DNA of 16,225 bases from CAZAFM01 sp964484395 (GCA_964484395.1 CAZAFM010000053.1:1-16225); one strand, 5' to 3'; counted from the first letter of the stretch, positions 6,900 through 15,340 are shown. Numbers and translations: made by a program. Notes: generated by a model from the letters alone, not told the origin.

Positions 6900-7287
6900 C
6901 AGTAACCAAAGACACCTTTGTAAATCCAGCCTCTTTGATGGTTTTTAACACATACATAACAAAACCATACTCTAATGCTCTATCTGCCCTTATGTAGATG
7001 TTTTGATCTCTTTGAAGTGAGTTTGATGCCATTATAAAACTATCAGCAAAATTCTCTTTATTATAGCTGTTTTTGTCATATATAATTTCACCTTTTGAGT
7101 TTATAGCAATCTCAATCTTTGGTTGCTTGTCTATCTGTTTTGTTTTGGAGGATTTTGGTAGGTTTATCTGCTCTTCATAAACTACTGCTGGAATGGTCAC
7201 CATAAGTATGGCTAAAAGAACTAGCATAATATCCACAAGAGGGGTGATGTTTAAATCAGGATTATCATCAAGCCTCAAGTCATCCAC
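6892..7287 (-). CDS. tolR: ExbD/TolR proton-channel subunit, GTG start
   Basis: Single-pass inner-membrane partner of the TolQ/ExbB channel; proton movement past its membrane aspartate powers TolA. The 131 residues show the ExbD/TolR signature at the N-terminus, NITPLVDIMLVLLAILMV (13-30), with the essential membrane aspartate at D19. A periplasmic domain ends IRADRALEYGFVMYVL...AGFTKVSLVTDG, typical of the family. The start is GTG at 7287. AAGGAG (7300-7295) lies seven bases upstream, while the nearby ATG at 7283 is out of frame and meets a stop after two codons. The ribosome site overlaps the end of tolQ, whose TAG is at 7294-7292. Annotations often call such genes exbD; context here favours TolR. 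Confidence 0.93.
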   Translation of the reverse strand: MDDLRLDDNPDLNITPLVDIMLVLLAILMVTIPAVVYEEQINLPKSSKTKQIDKQPKIEIAINSKGEIIYDKNSYNKENFADSFIMASNSLQRDQNIYIRADRALEYGFVMYVLKTIKEAGFTKVSLVTDG

Positions 7288-7291
7288 AACC

Positions 7292-7873
7292 CTACTCCTT
7301 TTTTGATAGTAGTAGGTCTATTTGCATCTCTATAGTGTTTACCAACTCAAATGCTCTTCTTTTTAAGATAAGGTGAAATGAGTATGCAGGTATAGCTACA
7401 AGTATGCCAGCAGCAGTAGCTATAAGTGCTTCACTTATAACTGGAGCAATCACTGCTAAAGTGGCTCCTCCTTCAATACCTAGCTTTGCAAAGGAGTCTA
7501 GAATTTTGACAATAGTACCAAAAAGTCCAATAAAAGGTGAGGTTGATGCTACAATTGAGAGGAAGGTCATTCCTTTAGTAGCCTCTTTGGTAGCCTGTCT
7601 TTTGCATATATTTAGAAGCTCTAAACTCATAGGTCTTCCGCTTTTGATACACTTATCTAGCCGACTTTGTGAGCCTATACCTTTATGATCTCTAAATCTA
7701 CTCTCTAGTGAGCTTTTCTCCTTTGATATTGCACTTCCTAGTGCAAAATATCTATAGAGAAAAACCCAGAGAACTGCTATAAAATATAGAGATAGAACAC
7801 CTGTTACAAGTAGCATAACAAAGCTACTCTGTGCAATAAACTGCAACAAAGCATCTACTCCTTCAAGGTTCAA
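7292..7873 (-). CDS. tolQ: MotA/TolQ/ExbB proton-channel protein, TTG start
   Basis: Polytopic inner-membrane subunit of the proton channel that energises TolA. There are three membrane segments at about 18-40, 103-125 and 140-168 (193-residue numbering). Conserved family elements are TSPFIGLFGTIVKI (111-124) and SEALIATAAGILVAIPAY (147-164). The C-terminal helix is cytoplasmic. The length is short but normal for the ExbB/TolQ family. No ATG serves as start. The TTG at 7873 overlaps the atpC stop as TTGA. A second TTG at 7849 lies eight bases after a strong AAGGAG (7863-7858) and would give 185 residues. Both are plausible; the longer form is given. It directly follows atpC, so the Tol genes are probably read from the ATP synthase transcript. 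Confidence 0.9.
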   Translation of the reverse strand: MNLEGVDALLQFIAQSSFVMLLVTGVLSLYFIAVLWVFLYRYFALGSAISKEKSSLESRFRDHKGIGSQSRLDKCIKSGRPMSLELLNICKRQATKEATKGMTFLSIVASTSPFIGLFGTIVKILDSFAKLGIEGGATLAVIAPVISEALIATAAGILVAIPAYSFHLILKRRAFELVNTIEMQIDLLLSKKE

Positions 7874-8265
7874 AGTGCGTTTTTTCCTGCTTGGTCTATT
7901 CTAGAAATAACTGAACCAATTGCAATTGTATTATCGCTTGCTTTTTCAACCAAATCTTTAGCCTTAGCTACAGCATTAGCAATCTCGCCTTCACTCACAC
8001 CATCAATGAGTACAGCATCATCAATAAGTACATCTACACTACCCTCTGAGACTTTTGTGTAGCCCCAGTCTATAGCAACATACTCAATTTCACCATTCTC
8101 TTTTTTTAGTTCAATAACTCCGGTCTTTAGAAGAGATAGTGTGTCAGCATGACCTGGCATTACACCAAACTCTCCATCAGCACCCGGCAGAGTTACCATT
8201 GTAACTTTATTGTTAAATATCTGCCCGTTTGGAGTTACAATGCTAAGGTTTAATACATTTTCCAT
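7870..8265 (-). CDS. atpC: F-type ATP synthase epsilon subunit
   Basis: Central-stalk subunit of F1, which turns with gamma and can restrain ATP hydrolysis. The 131 residues have the N-terminal beta-sandwich domain (1 to about 85) with LSIVTPNGQIFNNKV and the signature GADGEFGVMPGHADTLSLLKTGVI (28-51). A helical C-terminus follows (about 88-131, AKAKDLVEKASDN). The ATG at 8265 follows GGAG at eight bases; the gap to the upstream atpD stop is 15 bases. The stop TGA (7872-7870) overlaps the TTG start of tolQ. Confidence 0.96.
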   Translation of the reverse strand: MENVLNLSIVTPNGQIFNNKVTMVTLPGADGEFGVMPGHADTLSLLKTGVIELKKENGEIEYVAIDWGYTKVSEGSVDVLIDDAVLIDGVSEGEIANAVAKAKDLVEKASDNTIAIGSVISRIDQAGKNAL

Positions 8266-8280
8266 TAGCTTACTCCGAAA

Positions 8281-9681
8281 TTATTTAGATTTTATTTTTT
8301 CCGCTTTTTCAAGTGCCTCTTGCATATTTCCTACCATATAAAAAGCATTTTCTGGTAGGTCATCATATTCGCCACTTACTATACCTTTAAAACCTTCAAG
8401 GGTTTCTTGAAGTGTCACATACACACCCGGACTTCCAGTAAATACTTCTGCAACATGGAATGGTTGAGATAGGAATTTCTCTATTTTTCTAGCTCTACCA
8501 ACGACCATTTTGTCCTCTTCACTAAGCTCATCCATACCAAGAATTGCGATAATATCTTGGAGGTCTTTGTATTTTTGAAGAACTTCTTGAACACCTCTTG
8601 CTATTTTGTAGTGCTCTTCACCTATTACTTGAGGGTCTAGAATTCTACTGGAGCTATCAAGTGGATCAACTGCTGGATAGATACCTTTTTCTGCTATTTT
8701 TCTATTAAGAACTGTTGTTGCATCTAAGTGAGAAAAAACAGATGCAGGAGCAGGGTCAGTCAAGTCATCTGCTGGAACATATACAGCTTGAACAGATGTA
8801 ATTGAACCATTCTTAGTTGAGGTAATTCTCTCTTGAAGCTTACCCATCTCAGTAGCAAGTGTTGGCTGATAACCAACCGCTGAAGGAATTCTTCCAAGAA
8901 GTGCAGACATTTCAGATCCAGACTGAGCAAATCTAAAGATATTATCTATAAACATAAGAACATCAAGACCCATCTCGTCTCTAAAGTACTCAGCCATTGT
9001 AAGACCTGTTAGAGCAATTCTGTTTCTTGCTCCTGGAGGTTCATTCATCTGACCATAACACAATGCAACTTTATCAAGTACATTTGAATCTTTCATTTCA
9101 TAATAGAGGTCATTTCCTTCACGAGTTCTTTCACCAACACCTGCAAAAACAGAATAACCACTATGCTTCAGTGCAACATTGTTAATGAGTTCCATAATAA
9201 TGACGGTTTTACCAACACCAGCACCACCAAATAGACCAACTTTACCACCTTTTGCGTATGGAGCTAAGAGGTCAACTACTTTTATACCAGTTTCAAACAT
9301 CTCTGTTTTTGTTGACTGATCCTCAAAAGTTGGAGCATCTCTGTGGATTGACCAAGTCTGCTTAGCACTAAAAGCGCCAGCTTCATCTATTGTCTCACCT
9401 ATAACATTAAAAACCCTTCCAAGTACCTCTTCACCAACAGGAACTGAAATAGCTTCACCTCTAGCTTTTACAACTACACCTCTTTGCAGACCATCTGTAG
9501 AGTCCATAGCAATAGCTCTTACAGCACCATCACCTAAGTGTGCAGCCGCCTCTAAAACCAATTGTTTCTTTTCGCCTTCAACTTCGTATGAGACATCCAT
9601 TGCCTCATTTATTTCAGGCAGATAACTATCAAAGTCCACATCAACAACAGGACCCATTACCTGTGAAATCTTACCTTCCAT
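8281..9681 (-). CDS. atpD: F-type ATP synthase beta subunit
   Basis: Catalytic subunit of the F1 head. The 466 residues carry the Walker A loop GGAGVGKT (152-159), GVGERTREGNDLY (181-193) with the catalytic glutamate at E184, the Walker B strand VLMFIDNIFRF with D246, and the lever motif DELSEED (384-390). The N-terminal beta barrel starts MEGKISQVMGPVVDV. No key residue is missing. The ATG at 9681 follows AAGGAG at six bases. Another ATG four bases upstream (9685) is out of frame and does not yield the family N-terminus. Eleven bases separate it from atpG. Confidence 0.99.
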   Translation of the reverse strand: MEGKISQVMGPVVDVDFDSYLPEINEAMDVSYEVEGEKKQLVLEAAAHLGDGAVRAIAMDSTDGLQRGVVVKARGEAISVPVGEEVLGRVFNVIGETIDEAGAFSAKQTWSIHRDAPTFEDQSTKTEMFETGIKVVDLLAPYAKGGKVGLFGGAGVGKTVIIMELINNVALKHSGYSVFAGVGERTREGNDLYYEMKDSNVLDKVALCYGQMNEPPGARNRIALTGLTMAEYFRDEMGLDVLMFIDNIFRFAQSGSEMSALLGRIPSAVGYQPTLATEMGKLQERITSTKNGSITSVQAVYVPADDLTDPAPASVFSHLDATTVLNRKIAEKGIYPAVDPLDSSSRILDPQVIGEEHYKIARGVQEVLQKYKDLQDIIAILGMDELSEEDKMVVGRARKIEKFLSQPFHVAEVFTGSPGVYVTLQETLEGFKGIVSGEYDDLPENAFYMVGNMQEALEKAEKIKSK

Positions 9682-9692
9682 CCATATCTCCT

Positions 9693-10592
9693 TTATTTCA
9701 ATGCTTCCATGCCAGTATTTATCTCAATTAGCTCTTTTGTAATAGCTTCTTGTCTGGCTTTGTTATAATCAACAGTTAATGAATCAGCCAACTCTTTAGC
9801 ATTATTTGTAGCTGCATCCATAGCCTGCATACGGGCAGAGTGCTCTGCTGCTAAAGAGTCAATCAAGCCATAATACATACTATACTCAACATACTTCTTC
9901 GCTAAACTATCCAATACCTCCTCTTCCTCATCAGTAGGCTCAACCTCCATCAGGGACATAGATGTATCAAGTTTACACATACTAGTGTCTATTGGAAGAA
10001 GTATTTTCTCTTTTAACTCTTGAGTTATCATATTTTTATAACCATTGTAAACAAGTATAACTCTATCAGTTGTACCCTTTACATAATCCTCCACAGCTGA
10101 CTCTATAAAATCAGCAGACTTCTTATAGTCAGGATGAGCACTTATATCAACAGCACTATCTAGCAACTCTATGTTGTTGAAGTTGAAAAATGAGATACCT
10201 TTTTTACCAATACCTCTTAGTCTAACTTTAACATCTTGCTTTTTATACTGCTCTATTAGCTTTGTTACTCTTTTGATAGTCTGGTGATTAAAACCCCCAC
10301 AAAGTCCTTTATCAGCAGTTATAAAGACTATATCTACCATTTTTGGAGCTTTGTCACTATCTTGCTCACAAGCAAAAAATTTATTCTCAATCCCGCCTAT
10401 TCTAAACTTCTCAACCTTAAAGCAAATATCAGAAAGCACCTGTGTAATCTTATCAGCATACACTCTTGAAGACTTTGCGAGCTCCTCAGCCTTTTTCAAC
10501 TTAGAAGTTGAAACAAGCTTCATGGCCTTAGTCGTCTTCTGGGTGTTTTTGACGCTTTTTATTTTTCTTTTTATCTCTTTTAGGCTAGGCAT
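9693..10592 (-). CDS. atpG: F-type ATP synthase gamma subunit
   Basis: Central rotor shaft of F1. The 299 residues (E. coli 287) begin with the conserved rotor helix MPSLKEIKRKIKSVKNTQKTTKAMKLVS and end with the second coiled-coil helix, SARMQAMDAATNNAKEL at about 254-270 through to the C-terminus EINTGMEALK. The mid-domain shows the usual DKGLCGGFN segment (about 93-101). The length is slightly above E. coli's. The ATG at 10592 lies 11 bases after the atpA stop, with AAGGA about eight bases before it. Confidence 0.98.
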   Translation of the reverse strand: MPSLKEIKRKIKSVKNTQKTTKAMKLVSTSKLKKAEELAKSSRVYADKITQVLSDICFKVEKFRIGGIENKFFACEQDSDKAPKMVDIVFITADKGLCGGFNHQTIKRVTKLIEQYKKQDVKVRLRGIGKKGISFFNFNNIELLDSAVDISAHPDYKKSADFIESAVEDYVKGTTDRVILVYNGYKNMITQELKEKILLPIDTSMCKLDTSMSLMEVEPTDEEEEVLDSLAKKYVEYSMYYGLIDSLAAEHSARMQAMDAATNNAKELADSLTVDYNKARQEAITKELIEINTGMEALK

Positions 10593-10603
10593 ATAGACAA
10601 TCC

Positions 10604-12121
10604 TTACTCTGCACTAAAGTTACTCTTAAACTCTTCTAGAAGCTTCTTTAGCTTCTCTTCAATCTCTTTATCTAACTGCTTCTTGGTTCTAATATCATCC
10701 AGAACATCTGGGTAACTAGCCTCAATAAAAGGATAAAGCTCAGATTCAAATCTCTGGATATTTGAAGGTGCTATGTCATCTAGATAACCTTGAGCACCTG
10801 CATATATTATTACAACCTGCTTCTCAATAGCAAGTGGTGCAAATGGTGGTTGTTTTAGAACCTCTACCATTCTTTGACCGCGTTCAAGTTGGTTTCTACT
10901 TGACTCATCAAGGTCACTTGCAAACTGAGCAAATGCTTGAAGTTCTCTATACTGAGCAAGGTCAAGCCTAAGAGTTCCTGAGACCTTCTTAGTTGCTTTT
11001 ATTTGAGCAGAACCACCAACCCTTGATACTGATATACCAACATTAATCGCAGGTCTTATACCTGAGTTAAAAAGATCAGTTTCAAGGAAGATTTGACCAT
11101 CTGTTATGGAGATAACATTTGTTGGAATATAAGCACCAACATCACCTGCTTGTGTCTCAATAATAGGAAGTGCAGTTAGTGAACCAGCACCTAGCTCATC
11201 ACTAAGCTTTGCAGCTCTCTCAAGTAGTCTTGAGTGTAGATAGAAAACATCACCAGGGAACGCTTCACGACCCGGAGGTCTCCTAAGAATAAGTGACATC
11301 TCCCTATATGCAACAGCGTGTTTACTAAGATCATCATAGATTATAAGTGCATGTCTTGCATTATCTCTGAAGTACTCTCCCATAGCAACACCTGCGTATG
11401 GAGCAAGAAACTGTAGTGCTGCAGAATCAGAAGAAGCCGCATTAACAACTATAGTATAATCCATCGCACTATGCTCTTCTAGCTTTCTAACCACCTGAGC
11501 GATTGTAGATTGCTTCTGACCTATGGCAACATATATACATACAACATCTTGACCTTTTTGATTGATAATAGTATCAACTGCAACAGTTGTTTTACCTGTT
11601 TGTCTATCACCAATAATAAGCTCTCTTTGACCTCTACCTATTGGCACAAGTGCATCTATGGCTTTTATACCTGTTTGAAGTGGCTCATGTACTGACTTTC
11701 TAGCCATAATCCCAGGAGCCTTCTCCTCAACATGTCTAACCTCAGTAGTACTTACAGGACCTTTACCATCAAGAGCTTCACCAAGAGGATTAACAACTCT
11801 ACCAATAAGCGCATCACCTACAGGAACACTTAGAAGTTTATTGAGTCTTTTAACACTCATTCCTTCTCTAATACTTTTACCAGTACCAAGTACAACTATA
11901 CCAACACTTCCCTCTTCAAGGTTTAGAGCCAAGCCTCTTTCACCATCATCAAACTCAACCATTTCAAAAGACATTACATTCTTAAGACCATAAACTTTTG
12001 CAACACCATCAGAATAAGAGACAACTTTACCAGTTTCGTTAATATCGATACCGAATTCAAAGTTCTCGATTCTCTCTTTTATGATAGAGCTTATCTCATC
12101 AGATTGAATCTTCTCAACCAC
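10604..12121 (-). CDS. atpA: F-type ATP synthase alpha subunit, GTG start
   Basis: Non-catalytic nucleotide-binding subunit of the F1 hexamer. It is 505 residues from the chosen start. Landmarks: Walker A GDRQTGKTT (171-179), Walker B strand ALIIYDDLSKHAVAYRE (258-273), RRPPGREAFPGD (280-291), and SVSRVGGSAQ (364-373) with the arginine finger R367. No ATG is available in frame. GTG at 12121 lies five bases after AAGGAG (12132-12127) and gives MVEKIQSDEISS. A GTG two codons earlier, at 12127, overlaps the ribosome site itself and is rejected; an ATG at 12123 is out of frame. The gap to atpH is 15 bases. Confidence 0.98.
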   Translation of the reverse strand: MVEKIQSDEISSIIKERIENFEFGIDINETGKVVSYSDGVAKVYGLKNVMSFEMVEFDDGERGLALNLEEGSVGIVVLGTGKSIREGMSVKRLNKLLSVPVGDALIGRVVNPLGEALDGKGPVSTTEVRHVEEKAPGIMARKSVHEPLQTGIKAIDALVPIGRGQRELIIGDRQTGKTTVAVDTIINQKGQDVVCIYVAIGQKQSTIAQVVRKLEEHSAMDYTIVVNAASSDSAALQFLAPYAGVAMGEYFRDNARHALIIYDDLSKHAVAYREMSLILRRPPGREAFPGDVFYLHSRLLERAAKLSDELGAGSLTALPIIETQAGDVGAYIPTNVISITDGQIFLETDLFNSGIRPAINVGISVSRVGGSAQIKATKKVSGTLRLDLAQYRELQAFAQFASDLDESSRNQLERGQRMVEVLKQPPFAPLAIEKQVVIIYAGAQGYLDDIAPSNIQRFESELYPFIEASYPDVLDDIRTKKQLDKEIEEKLKKLLEEFKSNFSAE

Positions 12122-12136
12122 ATCCACTCCTTTATT

Positions 12137-12667
12137 TTAAATTGCTTTTAATATATGATTAACTAGTTCTTCTTTTAGCCTCTCTTTAGAGAAGGCAATC
12201 TCATAGCCTAAATCCTCTACAACGATTTTGACACCATCATAGTCCTCAACCTTTGAGGATAGGAGCACACTTGCACCAACTTTTGAACTAAAAGCCTTCT
12301 GAAGACTGTCTATCACCATGTCATCAAGAGGCTCTTTACTTATTACCAAGCCTCTATACTCATTTTGAGTCTGACTAAGTATTTTTCTTACAACTTCTGA
12401 AATCTCAGGAATAATCTCAAGTCTGTTATTACTTGCTAGAAGCTGTATAAAATTAGAAAGCTCCTTATCCTCTCCCTTTATAGCAGAAGATAGGAGTTCT
12501 ATTTTTTTATCATTATCTACAAAAGGACACTCAACTATCTCCTTAAACTTCTCGATAGAAAAAGGAATAGCAAGCTCTTCAAGATATTTACTATAGCTTT
12601 GAAGCTTCGCCAAATCTTTATCTTCAACTAACGCTTTTGCATATTTACTAGCTATAACTTCTCTCAT
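12137..12667 (-). CDS. atpH: F-type ATP synthase delta subunit
   Basis: Peripheral-stalk subunit (OSCP equivalent) joining the b stalk to the top of the alpha/beta head. The 176 residues show the family N-terminus REVIASKYAKALVE (2-15), a helical bundle with LLASNNRLEIIPEI (about 93-106), and the C-terminal domain with GVKIVVEDLGYEIAFSKERLKEEL (about 145-168). It is near the E. coli length of 177. The ATG at 12667 shares one base with the atpF stop (TAATG), so translation is coupled to atpF. Confidence 0.95.
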   Translation of the reverse strand: MREVIASKYAKALVEDKDLAKLQSYSKYLEELAIPFSIEKFKEIVECPFVDNDKKIELLSSAIKGEDKELSNFIQLLASNNRLEIIPEISEVVRKILSQTQNEYRGLVISKEPLDDMVIDSLQKAFSSKVGASVLLSSKVEDYDGVKIVVEDLGYEIAFSKERLKEELVNHILKAI

Positions 12668-13179
12668 TAAGCCACCTTTTTAAGAACTATATCTACATAG
12701 TTATCTTTGTTGATATCTTTGCTACTCTCATCAAATATCTCAGATACGATAGCTGAAGCTACTTCTCTTTCACCCCTTCTTTTCTCAAGAGTCATCATAT
12801 CCTCATACTGTTTCTCAATAGCACTCAACTCATGCTCAAGGTCTCTTGCATAGTTTTGCTTTATTATAGATGACTCTTTTTTAGCACTCTCTATGATATC
12901 TTGAGCTTTTTGCTTTGCTCTTTGAAGCTCCTCTTGAGCCTTCTCTTTGCTTCTAGCAGTCTCTTTTAGCTTCTCTTCAACTCTCTCAAGCTCACTAGCA
13001 ATCCCCTCTCTTCTCTCTTTAAAGAACTTTTTAGCAGGGTCTGCTAATAAGTAGTAGAGTATACCTGCAAATATAAAAAAGTTCACAAGTCTTGGGATGT
13101 AGTCACTATCTGCAAAAGCAGTATCAGCAGCAAAAAGCGATACAGATGTAAAAGCCAATAAAAACAGAATTTTTTTCAT
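12667..13179 (-). CDS. atpF: F-type ATP synthase b subunit with signal-peptide-like N-terminus
   Basis: Peripheral-stalk subunit b. It is 170 residues from the ATG at 13179, chosen because AAGGAG (13193-13188) is eight bases upstream. An ATG at 13185 is only two bases from that site. The N-terminus (MKKILFLLAFTSVSLFAADTAFA) reads like a cleavable signal peptide, with LFA and AFA as possible cleavage sites. The membrane helix follows (about 29-43, LVNFFIFAGILYYLL) with the conserved DPAKKFFKERREGI. A long charged coiled coil (about 55-140) then reaches towards F1. The extra leading segment is not present in E. coli b but resembles what is known from Campylobacter and Helicobacter. The ribosome site overlaps the stop of the b' gene. 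Confidence 0.94.
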   Translation of the reverse strand: MKKILFLLAFTSVSLFAADTAFADSDYIPRLVNFFIFAGILYYLLADPAKKFFKERREGIASELERVEEKLKETARSKEKAQEELQRAKQKAQDIIESAKKESSIIKQNYARDLEHELSAIEKQYEDMMTLEKRRGEREVASAIVSEIFDESSKDINKDNYVDIVLKKVA

Positions 13180-13191
13180 ACCCATATCTCC

Positions 13192-13614
13192 TTAAATCTT
13201 GCTCAGTTTTAGCTTTAGACTCTCTCTAAAAAGAGGCATTTGAGACATAAGATTATCCCTAAGGTTGCTCTTTTGTCCTGAAAGCTCACTTTTAAAAGTA
13301 GCAAACTCGCCCTCCATAGAAGATCTCTTCTCTTCTGCTTTTAGAGTAAAATCTCTTTTTGCAAGATCTATAGCTTCTTCTCTAATCTTTCCAGCCTCTT
13401 TTTTGGCCTGGTCTATTATATCCTGTGCTTCTCTTTTGAGTTCATCAACCTCTGAGTTGTTTGTAGAGGCATTTTGAAGACTCTCTTTTATATCACTCTT
13501 TCTACTATCTATAAAAGCCACCATAGGCTTAAATAGGATTTTATTAAGAGTAATAAGCAAGAAGATGAATATAACAAAAACAAAGATCATCAACAGCAGA
13601 TCAATCTCTATCAT
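13192..13614 (-). CDS. atpF': F-type ATP synthase b' subunit
   Basis: Second peripheral-stalk subunit, expected to pair with b as a b/b' heterodimer, as in other epsilonproteobacteria and in photosynthetic bacteria. It is 140 residues from the ATG at 13614. That start is chosen because AAGGAG (13625-13620) is five bases upstream; the ATG at 13617 directly before it is only two bases away. One N-terminal membrane helix (about 5-23, IDLLLMIFVFVIFIFLLI) is followed by KILFKPMVAFIDSRKSDI, typical of b-type subunits. The rest is a charged coiled coil (AQDIIDQAKKEAGKIREEA). No signal peptide is present, unlike the b subunit. It opens the ATP synthase block after a 54-base gap. Confidence 0.93.
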   Translation of the reverse strand: MIEIDLLLMIFVFVIFIFLLITLNKILFKPMVAFIDSRKSDIKESLQNASTNNSEVDELKREAQDIIDQAKKEAGKIREEAIDLAKRDFTLKAEEKRSSMEGEFATFKSELSGQKSNLRDNLMSQMPLFRESLKLKLSKI

Positions 13615-13617
13615 CAT

Positions 13618-13668
13618 CTCTCCTTAAAAAATAAAATGAATTTTAACAAAAGTTTTAAAAACAGTAAC
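13618..13668 (-). promoter_or_regulatory. intergenic gap before atpF', weak candidate promoter
   Basis: The AT-rich gap between parB and the ATP synthase genes reads TTAAAATTC on the minus strand, giving a possible -10 box TAAAAT (13645-13640, five of six matches). No convincing -35 is present, which is common in this phylum. A short AT-only inverted repeat (TTTTAA 13660-13655 with TTAAAA 13646-13641) is probably too weak to end transcription. The AAGGAG site at 13625-13620 serves atpF'. An internal promoter for the ATP synthase block is plausible but unproven. Confidence 0.3.
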
Positions 13669-14550
13669 TTAAACCTTTGAGCCTTCTTGAAGACATTTTA
13701 GGAAAAAGTCTACATCTTTTTGTTCGCCAAAGCCTATTTTAAGGCTGTTAGAAGCTATTGAAACCGTAATGTTACCGTATCTACTTTTTCCTAAGTGCTT
13801 TAGTAGTTGTTCAAAATTTAAGCTTTTTATTGACTCTTTTTTCTCTTTTTGGATGTTTTTTGTTTCATCACTATCTCTTAATCTCTTTACAAGTGCTTCC
13901 ATATCCCTAACACTTAACTTCTGCCCTATTACACTATTTGCCACTACCTCTTGTTCTTTTGGAGTTAGTCCTGCTAATATCTTTGCGTGACCATGAGATA
14001 GCTTCCTATCTCTTAGTGCCTGCTTTATCTCTTCACTTAGGTTGAGGATTCTTAGTGTGTTTGTAATATGTGTTCTGCTTTTGTGGATTAGTGCAGCTAG
14101 CTCCTCATGAGTTATCTTGTAGTTATCTATTAGCTCTTTAAAGGACTCTGCTAAATCAAGAGGATTAAGATCTTCTCTTTGGATATTCTCTATAAGAGCT
14201 AGCTCTTTTAGCTTACTTCTATCTATATCAGCAACTATAGCTTTTATATACTCAAAGCCTGCTAGCTTGCTAGCTCTAAGTCTTCTCTCTCCTGCAATAA
14301 GAATGTACTTATCATCATCTTCATAAACAACTATGGGCTGAAGCACACCGTAAGTCTTTATTGATTCACTTAACTCTTGGAGAGACTCTTGTGTAAACTC
14401 TTTTCTTGGCTGGAGTGGGTTTGGCTCAATATCATCTATAAAAACCTCTTGAACTACATCTGCCTCATCAGACATACTGTTTTCATAAGCACTCTCAACC
14501 TCTCCAAGTATAGCACCTAAGCCCCTGCCTATAGCTTTTTTCTTAGCCAT
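13669..14550 (-). CDS. parB: chromosome-partitioning protein ParB (Spo0J)
   Basis: DNA-binding CTPase clamp that loads at parS sites and spreads to organise and segregate the chromosome with ParA. The 293 residues have: the N-terminal ParA-stimulating peptide KKKAIGRGLGAIL (3-15); the ParB/sulfiredoxin domain with NPLQPR (44-49), the CTP-binding box GERRLRAS (87-94) and ENIQREDLNP (121-130); a helix-turn-helix around 148-170 (THEELAALIHKSRTHITNTL); and a C-terminal dimerisation segment. All signature boxes are intact. The ATG at 14550 lies three bases after the parA stop. No full parS palindrome was noticed nearby. Confidence 0.97.
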   Translation of the reverse strand: MAKKKAIGRGLGAILGEVESAYENSMSDEADVVQEVFIDDIEPNPLQPRKEFTQESLQELSESIKTYGVLQPIVVYEDDDKYILIAGERRLRASKLAGFEYIKAIVADIDRSKLKELALIENIQREDLNPLDLAESFKELIDNYKITHEELAALIHKSRTHITNTLRILNLSEEIKQALRDRKLSHGHAKILAGLTPKEQEVVANSVIGQKLSVRDMEALVKRLRDSDETKNIQKEKKESIKSLNFEQLLKHLGKSRYGNITVSIASNSLKIGFGEQKDVDFFLKCLQEGSKV

Positions 14551-14553
14551 TAT

Positions 14554-15336
14554 CTAACCTAAAATAGCCTTAGCTAGACTCTGGTATGCTAGAGAGCCTG
14601 TTGACCTTATGTCATACAAGATTATAGGTTTTCCAAAGCTTGGTGATTCTGCAAGCTTTATGTTTCTTGGTACTACTATAAAAGTAGAATTATCACTATC
14701 TTTAAATAGCTTTCCATTGAAGTGTTGTGCTAAGTCTGCAAACACCTGCTTTGAGAGGTTGTTATTATGAGAGTACATAGTAGGTAAAAAACCTTTTATT
14801 TCAAGGCTTGGATTTATTGTCTGTCTTATAAGCTTAATAGTATTTAGAAGCTGTGCAAGCCCCTCTAGAGCAAAAAACTCACACTGAATAGGTATAATAA
14901 CCGAATCAGAAGCACTAAGAGCATTTATGGTAATAGGTCCTAGAGCTGGAGGTGAGTCTATGATGATGTAATCATACTGATCTTTTATCTCAACTAGCTT
15001 CTTTTTGAGTATTAGCTCTCTTCCTGTCTTTCTTTTGTTGTAGAAATCCTTCTCTATACCTACAAGTCCTATATTAGAGGGAGCAAGAAAAAGAGTTGGG
15101 ATAGATGTTTTGACTATTATTTGAGACATTCTTTTTGTGCCTATTAGGACATGGTATATGTTGTACTCAATATCGTTTCTGTGTATCCCTAAGCTTGTAG
15201 TAGCATTTGCTTGTGGGTCAGCATCTATGACCAAAACTTTTTTTTCAGCAGCTGCTAAAGATGCTCCTAGATTAACAGCGGTGGTAGTTTTACCTACGCC
15301 CCCTTTTTGATTTGCAATTGCTATTACTTCACCCAT
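14554..15336 (-). CDS. parA: chromosome-partitioning ATPase ParA (Soj)
   Basis: Deviant-Walker ATPase that binds the nucleoid non-specifically and pulls ParB-parS complexes apart. It is 260 residues, the typical chromosomal length without an N-terminal DNA-binding domain. It opens MGEVIAIANQKGGVGKTTTA with the deviant Walker A KGGVGKTT (11-18), including signature lysine K11. Then come VLVIDADPQANATTSLG (35-51, Walker A') and YDYIIIDSPPALGP (Walker B region, about 121-134). The ATG at 15336 follows GAGGT with short spacing; an out-of-frame ATG lies four bases upstream at 15340. It is four bases from birA and three from parB. Confidence 0.97.
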   Translation of the reverse strand: MGEVIAIANQKGGVGKTTTAVNLGASLAAAEKKVLVIDADPQANATTSLGIHRNDIEYNIYHVLIGTKRMSQIIVKTSIPTLFLAPSNIGLVGIEKDFYNKRKTGRELILKKKLVEIKDQYDYIIIDSPPALGPITINALSASDSVIIPIQCEFFALEGLAQLLNTIKLIRQTINPSLEIKGFLPTMYSHNNNLSKQVFADLAQHFNGKLFKDSDNSTFIVVPRNIKLAESPSFGKPIILYDIRSTGSLAYQSLAKAILG

Positions 15337-15340
15337 CCAT

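Noticed and set aside
10284..10596. Plus-strand open frames opposite the start of atpG
   Set aside because: Two overlapping frames both antisense to a well-conserved gene; no family resemblance.
13669..15336. parS site near parAB
   Set aside because: I looked for the GTTTCAC/GTGAAAC palindrome by eye and saw only half-like fragments such as TGTTTCAT near 13861. A pattern search of the whole genome is needed.
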